The notes: a model not told the origin generated them from the sequence alone. A stretch of 64,000 nt of DNA from Clostridium kluyveri DSM 555 (GCF_000016505.1 NC_009706.1:2418001-2482000); one strand, 5' to 3'; positions 45,959-54,500 are shown, numbered from the stretch's first letter. Translations and numbers: made by a program.

Positions 45959-46489
45959 ATGATGAATGAACTTTTTATTTTAGGTGAATTAATGGAAGAA
46001 CCTCAAAGTGGTTATCATTTACGTAATGCACTGCAAGTTTCTTTAGGACATCATCGAAAAATCAGCTATGGCGTGATTTATCCCCTACTTGAAAAACTAG
46101 AGAAGAAAGGTTTTTTAGAAATAACCAACGTAGAATCAGACAAAAAAAATAAAAAAATTGCCACTATTACAGAAAAAGGAAAAGAACGTTTTCTTGAACT
46201 AATGAAAATGCCTGTTCCTAAGGGTGCTCACAATGCGGATATATATTTAATAAAGCTTGATGTAATGCAGCACCTTGCTCTAGATGAACAAATACAATTA
46301 TTAGATCAATTCTATCAGGAACAAAAAGACATCATGGAAGATACACAAAATGCACTTCGAAAATTAGCTGAAAAAGATTCAAAAGATCACTGGTATGCAA
46401 GTAGGAAGTTTGAGTTACGACTACGACAAACCACTGTGGCAATTGAATGGATTGAAAAGTTTAAACATGAATTGAAGAAAGAATGGTGA
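45959..46489 (+). CDS. PadR family transcriptional regulator
   Basis: 176 residues. An N-terminal PadR winged helix (LGELMEEPQSGYHLRNAL, then VIYPLLEKLEKKGFLE) is followed by a C-terminal helical dimerisation domain of the Vir/AphA type. Ribosome site AGGAGA lies ahead of two adjacent ATG codons. It runs directly into an MFS efflux gene, so it likely controls that pump through the palindrome over its promoter. Confidence 0.92.
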   Translation: MMNELFILGELMEEPQSGYHLRNALQVSLGHHRKISYGVIYPLLEKLEKKGFLEITNVESDKKNKKIATITEKGKERFLELMKMPVPKGAHNADIYLIKLDVMQHLALDEQIQLLDQFYQEQKDIMEDTQNALRKLAEKDSKDHWYASRKFELRLRQTTVAIEWIEKFKHELKKEW

Positions 46490-46494
46490 GCAGC

Positions 46495-47859
46495 ATGACA
46501 AAAGAAATAAAAATAGCCTTATTAATGGCTGCTAGCCTCTTTATGGAGATCTTAGATGGAACAATTGTAACCACCGCATTACCTAAAATGGCACAATATT
46601 TTCATACGAGTTTGTCAACAATTGCTTTACTGGTCAGTGTGTATTTGATTACAGTGGCCATTTTTATCCCGTTAAGTGGGTGGATGGCTAATCGATTTGG
46701 AAAAAAGAAAATTTGGATTATTGCTGTTATCATCTTTACCTTTAGCTCGTTAAGCAATGCATTAGCACCTAATTTTTCTTTCCTTCTGCTAATGAGAATT
46801 GTACAAGGAATTTCTGGTGCTTTGATGACACCTACAGCAAGGTTGATTGTATTAGAAAAGACACCAGCTTCACAGCTGTTGAAAATGGTTAGTTATCTTA
46901 TTTGGCCTGCATTGATAGCACCAGCAATAGCACCAGTGGTTGGTGGATTTATTATTACTTACTGGAGCTGGCATTGGATTTTCTTGATTAATATTCCAAT
47001 AGGTTTAATTATCGCATTAATCGGTATAAAATTAATCGATACTGATAAGATAAATAAGACAAGCTCTTTTGATCTTTTAGGATTTATAGAAATTGCCTGT
47101 TCATCCGGCATAATTCTAATTGGAGCAGAGCTGGCCACTCATGGAAAAAACTATTGGTTTAGCTCATTAGGATTAATTATTTTAGGAGTAATACTAGGCT
47201 TTATGGTTTTCAAGCACTTGAAAAAAGCATCCAATCCATTATTTTCACTTGATGGATTAAAAATAACTTCTTTTAGAATCTGTCAGACAAGTGGTTCTAT
47301 TTTATGGCTATCTGTGGGGGCAATGCCCTATCTATTAACAATTTTTTTACAAACAATCTTTCATTGGTCCGCAGTAAAAGCAGGCAGTTATGTGCTGTTT
47401 ATTTTTATTGGAAATATTGGAATCAAACCTTTTACCAATCCAATTATTCGTAAACTAGGCTATCGTGGTGCATTATTGTCGTCATTTGGAATGGTATTTA
47501 TCACATCCATTGCTTTAGCATTTATTGAAACCACTACTTTGCCTATTTGGATAATGTTTCTTGCATTAGTCTCAGGGGTAGGACGCTCACTAGCCTTAAC
47601 TGCTTATAATGGATTGAGTTTTTCTGAAATAGACCCTCAAGATAGAAATAGTGCAAATACTTTAAATGCTGTTGTTTCAACATTAGCTCAAGGTATGGGA
47701 ATATCACTCATTACAGTAGTTGTAAATTTATTTCAATTTTTCTTTTTAATTAATACTGCCTATGAATTAGGTTTTATCTTCCTTGGTCTATTGATGCTAT
47801 TCCCAGTAATTGAAGTACTATTTCTACCTAAAAATATTGGTCATGCAACAATCAGCTAG
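46495..47859 (+). CDS. MFS drug efflux transporter (DHA2, EmrB/QacA type)
   Basis: About 454 residues with 13-14 membrane helices. Family motifs: LDGTIVTTALP near residue 20 (motif D1) and NRFGKKKIWIIAVIIFTFSS near 65-85 (motif A). The ATG at 46495 behind GGTGAGCAGC is preferred; an ATG at 46483 overlaps the padR stop. Proton-driven export of drugs or other hydrophobic compounds; which ones is unknown. Confidence 0.92.
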   Translation: MTKEIKIALLMAASLFMEILDGTIVTTALPKMAQYFHTSLSTIALLVSVYLITVAIFIPLSGWMANRFGKKKIWIIAVIIFTFSSLSNALAPNFSFLLLMRIVQGISGALMTPTARLIVLEKTPASQLLKMVSYLIWPALIAPAIAPVVGGFIITYWSWHWIFLINIPIGLIIALIGIKLIDTDKINKTSSFDLLGFIEIACSSGIILIGAELATHGKNYWFSSLGLIILGVILGFMVFKHLKKASNPLFSLDGLKITSFRICQTSGSILWLSVGAMPYLLTIFLQTIFHWSAVKAGSYVLFIFIGNIGIKPFTNPIIRKLGYRGALLSSFGMVFITSIALAFIETTTLPIWIMFLALVSGVGRSLALTAYNGLSFSEIDPQDRNSANTLNAVVSTLAQGMGISLITVVVNLFQFFFLINTAYELGFIFLGLLMLFPVIEVLFLPKNIGHATIS

Positions 47860-48263
47860 GTTTACTAACTACATATGAAAAAACACTGAATAGGTTGCTA
47901 CATAGTATTTATTAAAAACTACATTTATTTTACTTATTGTTAGTGTTTTCCATCTTGATTCTACCCTTTCTATTTTTCCTCTATTTAATTTTACCTATTA
48001 TTTATATATACTGTATTATGTGTAACTAAAAATTTAATCTTATATTTTTAGCTATAAAAAAATAGGTATAAGGCCTTATATATCAAGGTTTTATACCTGT
48101 TTTATGAGTTACACACAATATACATTCTGTAGAACCCCGCAAATTTTATATGTGCTAGCGTTATACTTTAAAATATTAAGATTCTCCTATCTGCTGAATT
48201 ATTTTGCTTTCTTTATTGAGACTTTGAATTATTTCTAAAGCACTCTTTTTCCAAAATTATCTT
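47860..48263. other. Gene-free AT-rich stretch with a terminal-inverted-repeat element
   Basis: No gene is supported. The notable content is the inverted-repeat element at 48014-48120. A frame fragment reading LEIIQSLNKESKIIQQ on the minus strand near 48180-48245 has no start and may be a relic. Confidence 0.5.
48014..48120. repeat. 107-bp element with terminal inverted repeats and inner hairpin
   Basis: Ends TATTATGTGTAACT and AGTTACACACAATA are reverse complements over 14 bases with one mismatch. An inner hairpin AGGTATAA (48064-48071) / TTATACCT (48091-48098) is followed by TGTTTTAT. It could be a terminator for the MFS gene or a MITE-like element. Confidence 0.45.
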
Positions 48264-48389
48264 TTACATATTTTCTAAAATAGAAGTCTCTTGAAAATAT
48301 TTGTAAAATAAAATTTGCATTAAAAAAATTATTATGCAAATACTTATTAATGTAATACTTATGATTAGCTTTAGAATAGGCTTTAACAT
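48264..48389 (-). CDS. Tiny membrane ORF overlapping the RiPP precursor gene
   Basis: 41 residues: MLKPILKLIIS, a single long hydrophobic helix (about 5-30), then a short polar tail. Its ATG overlaps the stop of the precursor gene (ATGTTAA), an arrangement typical of translational coupling; there is no separate ribosome binding site. If real it might be an immunity or helper peptide. It could also be chance in AT-rich DNA. Confidence 0.35.
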   Translation of the reverse strand: MLKPILKLIISITLISICIIIFLMQILFYKYFQETSILENM

Positions 48390-48559
48390 TTAACTACAGC
48401 TACTACCGTGGCAACTGAAATCATTGCAAAAATACCGCTACATAATGTACCAATGCCGCATCCAACACTGGTAGGTGGATTAGTATATATTCCAAGTGAT
48501 ATTCCTGAAGATTCTTGAGGTGTTATTGTTCCTGTTTTTTCAAAAGTAACTTTTTCCAT
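48383..48559 (-). CDS. Candidate RiPP (lanthipeptide-like) precursor peptide
   Basis: 58 residues, ATG eight bases behind GGGAGTG. The first ~23 residues (MEKVTFEKTGTITPQESSG...) are polar and leader-like. The rest (PPTSVGCGIGTLCSGIF and on) is rich in Gly, Ser, Thr and Val, with Cys at 34, 40 and a terminal Cys58 in VVAVVKC. The pattern of a small-residue core with Thr/Ser, scattered Cys and a final Cys recalls two-component class II lantibiotics of the enterococcal cytolysin type, whose large peptide ends GVTVVVSLKHC (from memory). No modification enzyme, protease or dedicated exporter is in the window. Alternatives are another RiPP class or an unmodified bacteriocin or membrane peptide. 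Confidence 0.6.
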   Translation of the reverse strand: MEKVTFEKTGTITPQESSGISLGIYTNPPTSVGCGIGTLCSGIFAMISVATVVAVVKC

Positions 48560-48660
48560 AATTATTCACTCCCTAATTTTTAATCTATATAATACCTGTA
48601 TGAGTAACTATAAAGGATAACGTATTCTAAATGCTAAAGACATTAAGAATGCTGTTAATA

Positions 48661-48724
48661 AGGTTCAACTGGAAATAAACATTTCTCTGTAGCAAACTCC
48701 ACCTGAACCTCTGAATGACTTCAT
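48661..48724 (-). repeat. Intergenic hairpin repeat, copy 5 (short form)
   Basis: Minus strand: GAAGTCATTCAGAGGTTCAG lead and stem, loop with TTTGCTACAGAGAAATG, and closing GTTGAACC (arms at 48662-48667 and 48704-48709). Same family as the copies at 13.3, 36.1, 39.7 and 45.6 kb. Confidence 0.6.
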
Positions 48725-48746
48725 TAAACCAATCTCTTCCCTTTAA

Positions 48747-49358
48747 TTACAAGAAATAAACCTCATTCCCCATAGTTTCGGCCTCACCCTTGTCATGGGT
48801 TACCAATATAACTGTTCTACCTGTTTCCCTCTGGTGAATTAAAAATTTTTTTATTATACTGCTTTTCAATCTGTCATCCATGCCCTTAAAAGGCTCATCC
48901 ATTAAAATCAAGCTGCTTTTATAAGCAACAGCCCTTGCCAGGGCAACTCTTCTTTTCATTCCCCCGCTTAATTTGTCTGGAAGTTTATCTTTATACTCCA
49001 ATAATTCCACCATGTCTAAAAATTTATTTACAGCTATGTCCACTTCCATTTTATCCATGGTGGATTTTAGCACGAATGCAACATTTTCATATACTGTGAG
49101 ATGTGGAATAAGCCTATCTTCCTGGAACACATAGGATATATTATCATTTTTCAATATAACTTCACCGCTGTAATTTGTTTCAATACCGCTTATAATATTT
49201 AAAAGAGTGGTTTTTCCACAGCCTGAAGGCCCCAACACAGCTGTAACTTTGCCTTTTATAAATTTTATATTTAAATCAGAAAAAATAGAAACTCCATCAT
49301 AGGACTTATTCAAATTTTTAATTGTCACCTCATAATTGTGTTCATTTTCCACTACCAT
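48747..49358 (-). CDS. ABC importer ATP-binding protein (SsuB/TauB type)
   Basis: 204 residues from the ATG at 49358, behind AAAGGTGACAG; further in-frame upstream codons overlap the permease gene. Walker A GPSGCGKTT, signature LSGGM and Walker B LILMDEP are all present, and the short size fits nitrate/sulfonate/taurine importers. It completes an importer with the two genes upstream. Confidence 0.93.
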   Translation of the reverse strand: MVVENEHNYEVTIKNLNKSYDGVSIFSDLNIKFIKGKVTAVLGPSGCGKTTLLNIISGIETNYSGEVILKNDNISYVFQEDRLIPHLTVYENVAFVLKSTMDKMEVDIAVNKFLDMVELLEYKDKLPDKLSGGMKRRVALARAVAYKSSLILMDEPFKGMDDRLKSSIIKKFLIHQRETGRTVILVTHDKGEAETMGNEVYFL

Positions 49359-49365
49359 ATCTCTG

Positions 49366-50109
49366 TCACCTTTGTAAATAATATTTAAATACCTTCTCAA
49401 ACATAAAACTTAAAATAACTACCACAATAGTCCAGGCAAATAACTCTGCTGTCTCCAAAGTGGTTTTGGCGCTTAAAAGATTCAGCCCTATAGAGTATCT
49501 TGGAATGCTTAACACCTCTGAAGCCACTGAAACCTTCCAGCCAATTCCCATACACATAAGTATTCCTGATACAATATAATTTTTTATGGAGGGCAAATAT
49601 ATATCTTTAAGTACATATTTCCTTTTTACTTTAAACACATTTGCCATTTGTATAAGGCTTTTATCTATGCTTTTTATTCCCTGAAGCACATTGGTATATA
49701 CTATTGGAAAACATATAAGTATAGCTGTAAAAATCACTACATTAGATGAATTAAACCACACCAGAGCTATAATAATTATGGATATGACAGGAGTTGCCTT
49801 TACAGTGATTACAACAGGTTCCAAAAGTTCTTCCACAAATTTGTTAAGTCCTGCTGTTAACCCAAATACAATGCCTATAATCACAGAGAGCAAAATTCCA
49901 ATTATCACCCTTATTACACTGCTTAAAACACTTTTCCAGAAATAAAATTTACCCATAAGCAATACAAGAGATTTTAATACTTGAAATGGAGAGGGCAGGA
50001 GAAGTTCCTCATTTATAAAGACAGAACATACATGCCAAATTAATATCCAAAATATTAATATACCTATTTTTTTAATTATTTTTGTTTCCGCTGTAATAGA
50101 AGTTTTCAT
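49366..50109 (-). CDS. ABC importer permease (SsuC/TauC type)
   Basis: 247 residues from the ATG at 50109, eight bases behind GGAGGAAC. Six membrane helices and the EAA loop (PIVYTNVLQGIKSIDKSLIQMA) of binding-protein-dependent permeases. It overlaps the end of the binding-protein gene by 38 bases and the ATPase follows at once. Confidence 0.92.
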   Translation of the reverse strand: MKTSITAETKIIKKIGILIFWILIWHVCSVFINEELLLPSPFQVLKSLVLLMGKFYFWKSVLSSVIRVIIGILLSVIIGIVFGLTAGLNKFVEELLEPVVITVKATPVISIIIIALVWFNSSNVVIFTAILICFPIVYTNVLQGIKSIDKSLIQMANVFKVKRKYVLKDIYLPSIKNYIVSGILMCMGIGWKVSVASEVLSIPRYSIGLNLLSAKTTLETAELFAWTIVVVILSFMFEKVFKYYLQR

Positions 50110-51061
50110 CTGGAATTGTTCCTCCAATGGACTTTGGATCATTTTCATTTAACACTTCATAAAATTTTTGAAGATCATCCTTACCTTCTTTAGCACTAAT
50201 AAATACTATATTACATTTTGGAATTGCCTCTTCTGCCACCTTGGCCTTTGGAATCACACCATATTTTTCTACAAGCTTTGATGCTTCTACTTTATTATTA
50301 TTTACAAAATCCACAGATTCCTTATATTCCTTTAAAAAAGCATCCACATCCTTTGATCTACTATCTATAAAAGATTTTCTAAATATCAAAGTTCCCATTA
50401 TAAGCTTGCCTTTTCCCTGAGATACCTTGTCCCATTCTTTTGTCAAATCTATAGGTACTTGAAGTTCATTGTCTTTCATTTTAGCGGTGGTTACAAAAGG
50501 CTCCGGTAGTACTGCCAGATTAACCTTTTTAGATGCCACTGCAGCAGCCAGATCACTGTGATTCATCTTGTAATCCACTATTACATCCTTTCCTGCAGTT
50601 AATCCATTCTCTTTCAATATATAGTTCAATGCAAATTCAGGTACAGAACCTTTTCCACTGGAATAAATAGTTTTATCTTTTAAATCCTTTATATCCTTTA
50701 CAGTATTTCCGTTTTCCACAATATATAAAATTCCCAGTGTATTTATACCTACCAATTGAATCTGTCCTTTTGTCTTATTGTATAATACAGATGCCAGATT
50801 AGAAGGCACAGCAGCAGCATCTAATTGTCCATTTACAATTTTAGATACTATCTCATCCGGGGAATCGTATACAGTAATATCATAGCTATTCTTATTCTTC
50901 ATAAGTTTTGCCATACCCATGCCGGTAGGCCCCTTTAATGCCGCTATTTTAATTTTAGTGGATTCTCCAGAGCTATCAACTCCATTGGAACAACCAGTAA
51001 CAAATAAAACAGAAATTACAAATATTAACATCATTCCAATAATACCTATTTTTCTTTTCAT
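50072..51061 (-). CDS. ABC importer substrate-binding lipoprotein (SsuA/NMT1 type)
   Basis: 329 residues, ATG behind AAGGGAGGTATTTTTT. Lipoprotein signal (ISVLFVTGC) and a periplasmic-binding fold of the NMT1/SsuA type (KIAALKGPTGMGMAKLM...). Relatives bind sulfonates, nitrate, taurine or pyrimidine precursors. No sulfonatase or nitrate reductase gene is nearby, so the ligand is open. Its promoter region carries an inverted repeat (51081-51104). Confidence 0.9.
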   Translation of the reverse strand: MKRKIGIIGMMLIFVISVLFVTGCSNGVDSSGESTKIKIAALKGPTGMGMAKLMKNKNSYDITVYDSPDEIVSKIVNGQLDAAAVPSNLASVLYNKTKGQIQLVGINTLGILYIVENGNTVKDIKDLKDKTIYSSGKGSVPEFALNYILKENGLTAGKDVIVDYKMNHSDLAAAVASKKVNLAVLPEPFVTTAKMKDNELQVPIDLTKEWDKVSQGKGKLIMGTLIFRKSFIDSRSKDVDAFLKEYKESVDFVNNNKVEASKLVEKYGVIPKAKVAEEAIPKCNIVFISAKEGKDDLQKFYEVLNENDPKSIGGTIPDENFYYSGNKNN

Positions 51062-51080
51062 AAAAAATACCTCCCTTACT

Positions 51081-51104
51081 AGTGTCTAATTAAAATTATA
51101 CACT
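51081..51104. promoter_or_regulatory. Operator-like inverted repeat ahead of the importer operon
   Basis: AGTGT / ACACT arms on the ends of 24 bases, with a -10-like TATAAT inside on the minus strand. It matches the inverted repeat ahead of the YtrA-type gntR gene (15234-15257) at 19 of 24 positions. Confidence 0.45.
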
Positions 51105-51136
51105 ATTAATTAAATATTTCATGATTTTTATGGAAG

Positions 51137-51832
51137 TTATTTTCTCTTTATCCTATGTTTTTGAGGCCTTATGGTAATATCTGTTACAGCTATATTTGAG
51201 TCTTGCATCAATATTGATTTTACTGTATCTGCTATAACTTCACTATCTATATAGAAATCAGTATCACTGTCATCTTCACTAAAATTTGCATTTCTATAAA
51301 AATTACTCTTTGTCATATCAGGATGAACAGAAAGTACCTTCACTCCAGTTTTTCTGATTTCTGCAAAAAGACTTTCTGAAAAGTGGGTTAACCCTGCCTT
51401 TGTAGCAGCATAAGCACAGCCATAGGTGCTTACATATTTTGCAGTAACTGAAGATATATTTATAATCATGCCCTTGTTTTTCTTTAAATCTCTTAAAAGC
51501 ATATTACAAAGCACCATAGGTACCTCCAGATTGGTTGAAACCATCAAGTGTATTTTTTTAGGATTTAATTCTTCATGAGGGCCAAAATATCCCACCCCTG
51601 CATTGTTTACCAATAAACATACCTGGCTTTCTTTTTTAATTTTCTCTATAATTTTTACAAGTGCATTTACCTCTGTAATGTCGTAGACTTCCTTAATAAA
51701 ATTAGAATCATAAAAATCTACTTTAGAAAAATCTCTTCCAAAACCATAGACTTTATAATCCATTTTAAGAAGCCTTTTTGAAATTTCAAATCCTATTCCT
51801 GAAGAAGCCCCTGTTACAATTGCAGTTTTCAT
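51137..51832 (-). CDS. Short-chain dehydrogenase/reductase
   Basis: 231 residues with the classical SDR signs: TGASSGIG at 6-13, NNAGVGYFG near 78-86, NISSVTA with the catalytic Ser, and YAATKAG with Tyr and Lys. NAD(P)-dependent oxidoreductase of unknown substrate. It follows the radical SAM gene by 12 bp and probably shares its transcript. Confidence 0.93.
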   Translation of the reverse strand: MKTAIVTGASSGIGFEISKRLLKMDYKVYGFGRDFSKVDFYDSNFIKEVYDITEVNALVKIIEKIKKESQVCLLVNNAGVGYFGPHEELNPKKIHLMVSTNLEVPMVLCNMLLRDLKKNKGMIINISSVTAKYVSTYGCAYAATKAGLTHFSESLFAEIRKTGVKVLSVHPDMTKSNFYRNANFSEDDSDTDFYIDSEVIADTVKSILMQDSNIAVTDITIRPQKHRIKRK

Positions 51833-51844
51833 GGTTCACCTTCC

Positions 51845-52858
51845 CTATGTACAAAATATCTTTTCTTTTTTAACATAATTCCTTACCATATTATACATAA
51901 AATCTATCATAGACTTATGATGTTCCTCTGAATAAGTATATATACCATCTATAGTTTTAAAGGGATACGAAAGTAAAATAGAATTAGGATTAATTTTCTC
52001 CATCTTCTTAAAATAATCCTTTGCAATTCTAAATACTCCAATACTTACATCTTCAATGTTGGATTCTGAAACAACTTTGAAGGTATCCTCTACACACCTT
52101 GTATAATACTCTTTCCATCCAGGCACATAAAGAAGTGGATCAAAACAGACTCTTACCTTCCACCCCTTAGAAACAGCACATTTTAAACTACTTAATCTAG
52201 ACTTTAAGCTTGGAGTATTACCCTCGTATTTCCCTATAATCTCCTCTGGAGAAAGAGTCCATGCCAGTATCACATTGGATCTTGGTGCTATATCTTCTAT
52301 ACTTTTAAAATTAGAACTTTTAGTTCTCACTTCTATCTTTAAGTGAGGGTAAAGATAGCTAAACTCTATCCATTTCCTGGTGAATCCAGTTATATTTTCG
52401 AAAGCTAAAAGATCTGTATCATAAGATATACAGATATATACTGGATGCTTTTTCAAAAAACACTTAAGTTCAGTAAAAATATCATTTAAATTTACAAATA
52501 TCACTATATTAGCCGAAGGATACATTCCTTGCAGATAACAATATTCACAGTTGTAAACACAATTCATCATGGAAGAAGTGTAATAAAAATGATCATTTCC
52601 AAAACTCTCACATACTCTGGCTCCCTTATAAATAAGGTTTCCATCTTTACAGGCCAATATAATTTTGGGACTTTTCTTTTGAAGAACAAAATCTTGATTA
52701 TGCCTTGAGAACACATCTTTGTAGTGATGTATTTTTATTATACTGGAATTTTTAAATTTAGATAATATATATTTGGTATTTTCATTATCTAAAGCTTTTT
52801 CTTCCACATAAATATGAGAAAAACTACATAGATTCAAGCTGCCATATAAGTCTTTCAA
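51845..52858 (-). CDS. Spore photoproduct lyase family radical SAM protein
   Basis: 338 residues from a TTG at 52858, four bases behind GGAAGGTG; upstream codons overlap the previous gene without a site. The radical-SAM Cys cluster is CVYNCEYC, and the following YLQGMYPSANIVIFVN matches spore photoproduct lyase. Lyases of this family repair the thymine dimer of UV-treated spores during germination. I did not locate the H-atom-donor Cys with certainty, so the enzyme may be a divergent SplB-like protein. Cotranscribed with the nucleoside phosphorylase-like gene ahead. Confidence 0.85.
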   Translation of the reverse strand: MKDLYGSLNLCSFSHIYVEEKALDNENTKYILSKFKNSSIIKIHHYKDVFSRHNQDFVLQKKSPKIILACKDGNLIYKGARVCESFGNDHFYYTSSMMNCVYNCEYCYLQGMYPSANIVIFVNLNDIFTELKCFLKKHPVYICISYDTDLLAFENITGFTRKWIEFSYLYPHLKIEVRTKSSNFKSIEDIAPRSNVILAWTLSPEEIIGKYEGNTPSLKSRLSSLKCAVSKGWKVRVCFDPLLYVPGWKEYYTRCVEDTFKVVSESNIEDVSIGVFRIAKDYFKKMEKINPNSILLSYPFKTIDGIYTYSEEHHKSMIDFMYNMVRNYVKKEKIFCT

Positions 52859-53657
52859 AATACATCTTCCTTTCAACTTTAGTTTTACAGTAAATTTGAG
52901 TAAAAGGTTCAAGAACCAATATCAAATTATCATTTCTAAGTTTATACCCTTTGGCCAATCTTTTAAGCTTATGCTGCATAGAAACAGACAAATTTAAATT
53001 GCTTGCTATTTCATTTATGTAATCCATATCCTTTTCATCCAATATATCGAAAGGTTTTGCATACTGATTATAAATATCCTTTATCCATGTACATATTTTC
53101 TCTGAGCTTCTATGGATTAGCTCTGTAACTTGTAATGCTGTTAAGTTATGGCTATTTAAATAATCAGATACTACTTTTAAACAATATATTCTATGGGGAG
53201 GAATAAATATGGATACTGCCTGAAAAAAAGCGGCTCCTTCCATATCTACAAAATCCCCTTTTACATCTTCAGCATCCTGCTCTTTAACTATTTTAGGGAA
53301 ACTCTCCAAGTTTCCTTCTTTAAAAGGGTGTTTGAAAATCATATCTGGATAAAAATCCCTGTCTGATGTATTTTCAGTTATTTTATTGCAAAGTATTGTG
53401 GTGCCAATATCAACAGTTTTATATTTACTGCCGCATATACCTATATTTACAAAGGTATCATAAGCATTAGCTTCGAATTTATCTATAATATGCATACAGG
53501 CACAAGCCGTATTTATAGCTCCTCCCTTAGTTACCACAAGGACAATTTCTTCATTTTTAAACACCTGGAATTTATTTATAAGGTTATACTTTTTTAAAGC
53601 AAAGCCATCTATAAAAGGCTTTGCTTCACAATACAATGCTGTTACTATAAAAACCAT
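52824..53657 (-). CDS. Nucleoside phosphorylase-like protein next to the SplB gene
   Basis: 277 residues. The PNP/MTAN fold is suggested by FIVTALYCEAKPFIDGF at the start, TFVNIGICGSKY near 88-99 and VDMEGAAFFQAVS near 137-149, with the Glu that contacts the ribose. The last 35 bases overlap the start of the radical SAM gene. A nucleosidase beside a radical SAM enzyme could remove 5'-deoxyadenosine or methylthioadenosine by-products; this is inference. The C-terminal ~90 residues are an extra helical region. Confidence 0.8.
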   Translation of the reverse strand: MVFIVTALYCEAKPFIDGFALKKYNLINKFQVFKNEEIVLVVTKGGAINTACACMHIIDKFEANAYDTFVNIGICGSKYKTVDIGTTILCNKITENTSDRDFYPDMIFKHPFKEGNLESFPKIVKEQDAEDVKGDFVDMEGAAFFQAVSIFIPPHRIYCLKVVSDYLNSHNLTALQVTELIHRSSEKICTWIKDIYNQYAKPFDILDEKDMDYINEIASNLNLSVSMQHKLKRLAKGYKLRNDNLILVLEPFTQIYCKTKVERKMYFERLIWQLESM

Positions 53658-53781
53658 ATTCTCTTTTTCATCCTCTCCTCATAATTTCATTTGTATTATA
53701 TGCTTTTTAACAGTGTTTCCAAATAATTATACCTCAAAATATCCCAAGTGGTAAACAAATTAGTTTTCTGTCTTTTACCTG

Positions 53782-54369
53782 TTACTTTACTCCTCTGTAT
53801 AAATATCTTTTAATTTTAAAACTCCATTCCCTATAAACTTCATTATATTGTTCTTTCACCGTTTCTAAAAATTCATCCAATACTCCTAACTTGTATAGAC
53901 CTTTCATAAGGTGCCTTGGATAGTTTCCCCCTCTTGAATAATTGTTTCTAGGATCTATAACTTTTATAGAAAAATTATTATTAATATATAAATCCTTACA
54001 CCGTATATCCAGTTTAGTAAATTCAAGTTTTTTAAATTCCATGAGCAATTTGATAATCTCACAGGATATTTTTTTATTTATACCGTTTTTTCTAATATAA
54101 TAGTCAAGCCTTTCTCCTGGTACATAATCTTTTATAATATAGTAAGGTCCATGAGAATACACCTGGGGAAAATATTTACTCTTTTCAGTTTTCTTTAAAA
54201 GTTCATATTCATTTTTACAGATATCTTTATCTTTAAATATTTTAATCACTTTATTATCTTCCAGTAAATATACTATACCATTGTGACCGCAGCCTAAAAA
54301 GTCTCCCGCCCTTAACATATTTTCGGCTGTTTCATCCAATTGAACATAATACCCATCTCTCCTTGCCAT
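53782..54369 (-). CDS. Small protein-kinase-like protein
   Basis: 195 residues. Kinase N-lobe features are GHNGIVYLLEDNKVIKIFK, with the ATP loop and Lys, and an Glu-bearing helix. The catalytic loop reads KLDIRCKDLYINN instead of HRDxxxxN, and the metal motif is DPRN instead of DFG. This matches short RIO/Bud32-like bacterial kinases seen near spore genes. Residues for phosphotransfer (Asp, Asn, Asp) are present, so activity is possible; the target is unknown. Confidence 0.75.
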   Translation of the reverse strand: MARRDGYYVQLDETAENMLRAGDFLGCGHNGIVYLLEDNKVIKIFKDKDICKNEYELLKKTEKSKYFPQVYSHGPYYIIKDYVPGERLDYYIRKNGINKKISCEIIKLLMEFKKLEFTKLDIRCKDLYINNNFSIKVIDPRNNYSRGGNYPRHLMKGLYKLGVLDEFLETVKEQYNEVYREWSFKIKRYLYRGVK

Positions 54370-54458
54370 AATCCATACCTTTCCATATTAGTACTATTAC
54401 TATTGTATGAAAACTTTTATCTTAATTTGATAATATATATAAAATTATTCCTTAAACT

Positions 54459-54489
54459 GAAAACAAAACTGTAACATTACTTACAGTTT
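54459..54489 (-). terminator. Terminator of the pyrimidine catabolic operon
   Basis: Minus strand stem AAACTGTAA / TTACAGTTT (54466-54474 and 54481-54489) with a 6-base loop, followed by TTGTTTTC. It lies 12 bases after the preA stop. Confidence 0.7.
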
Positions 54490-54500
54490 GTTTCTTTAAA

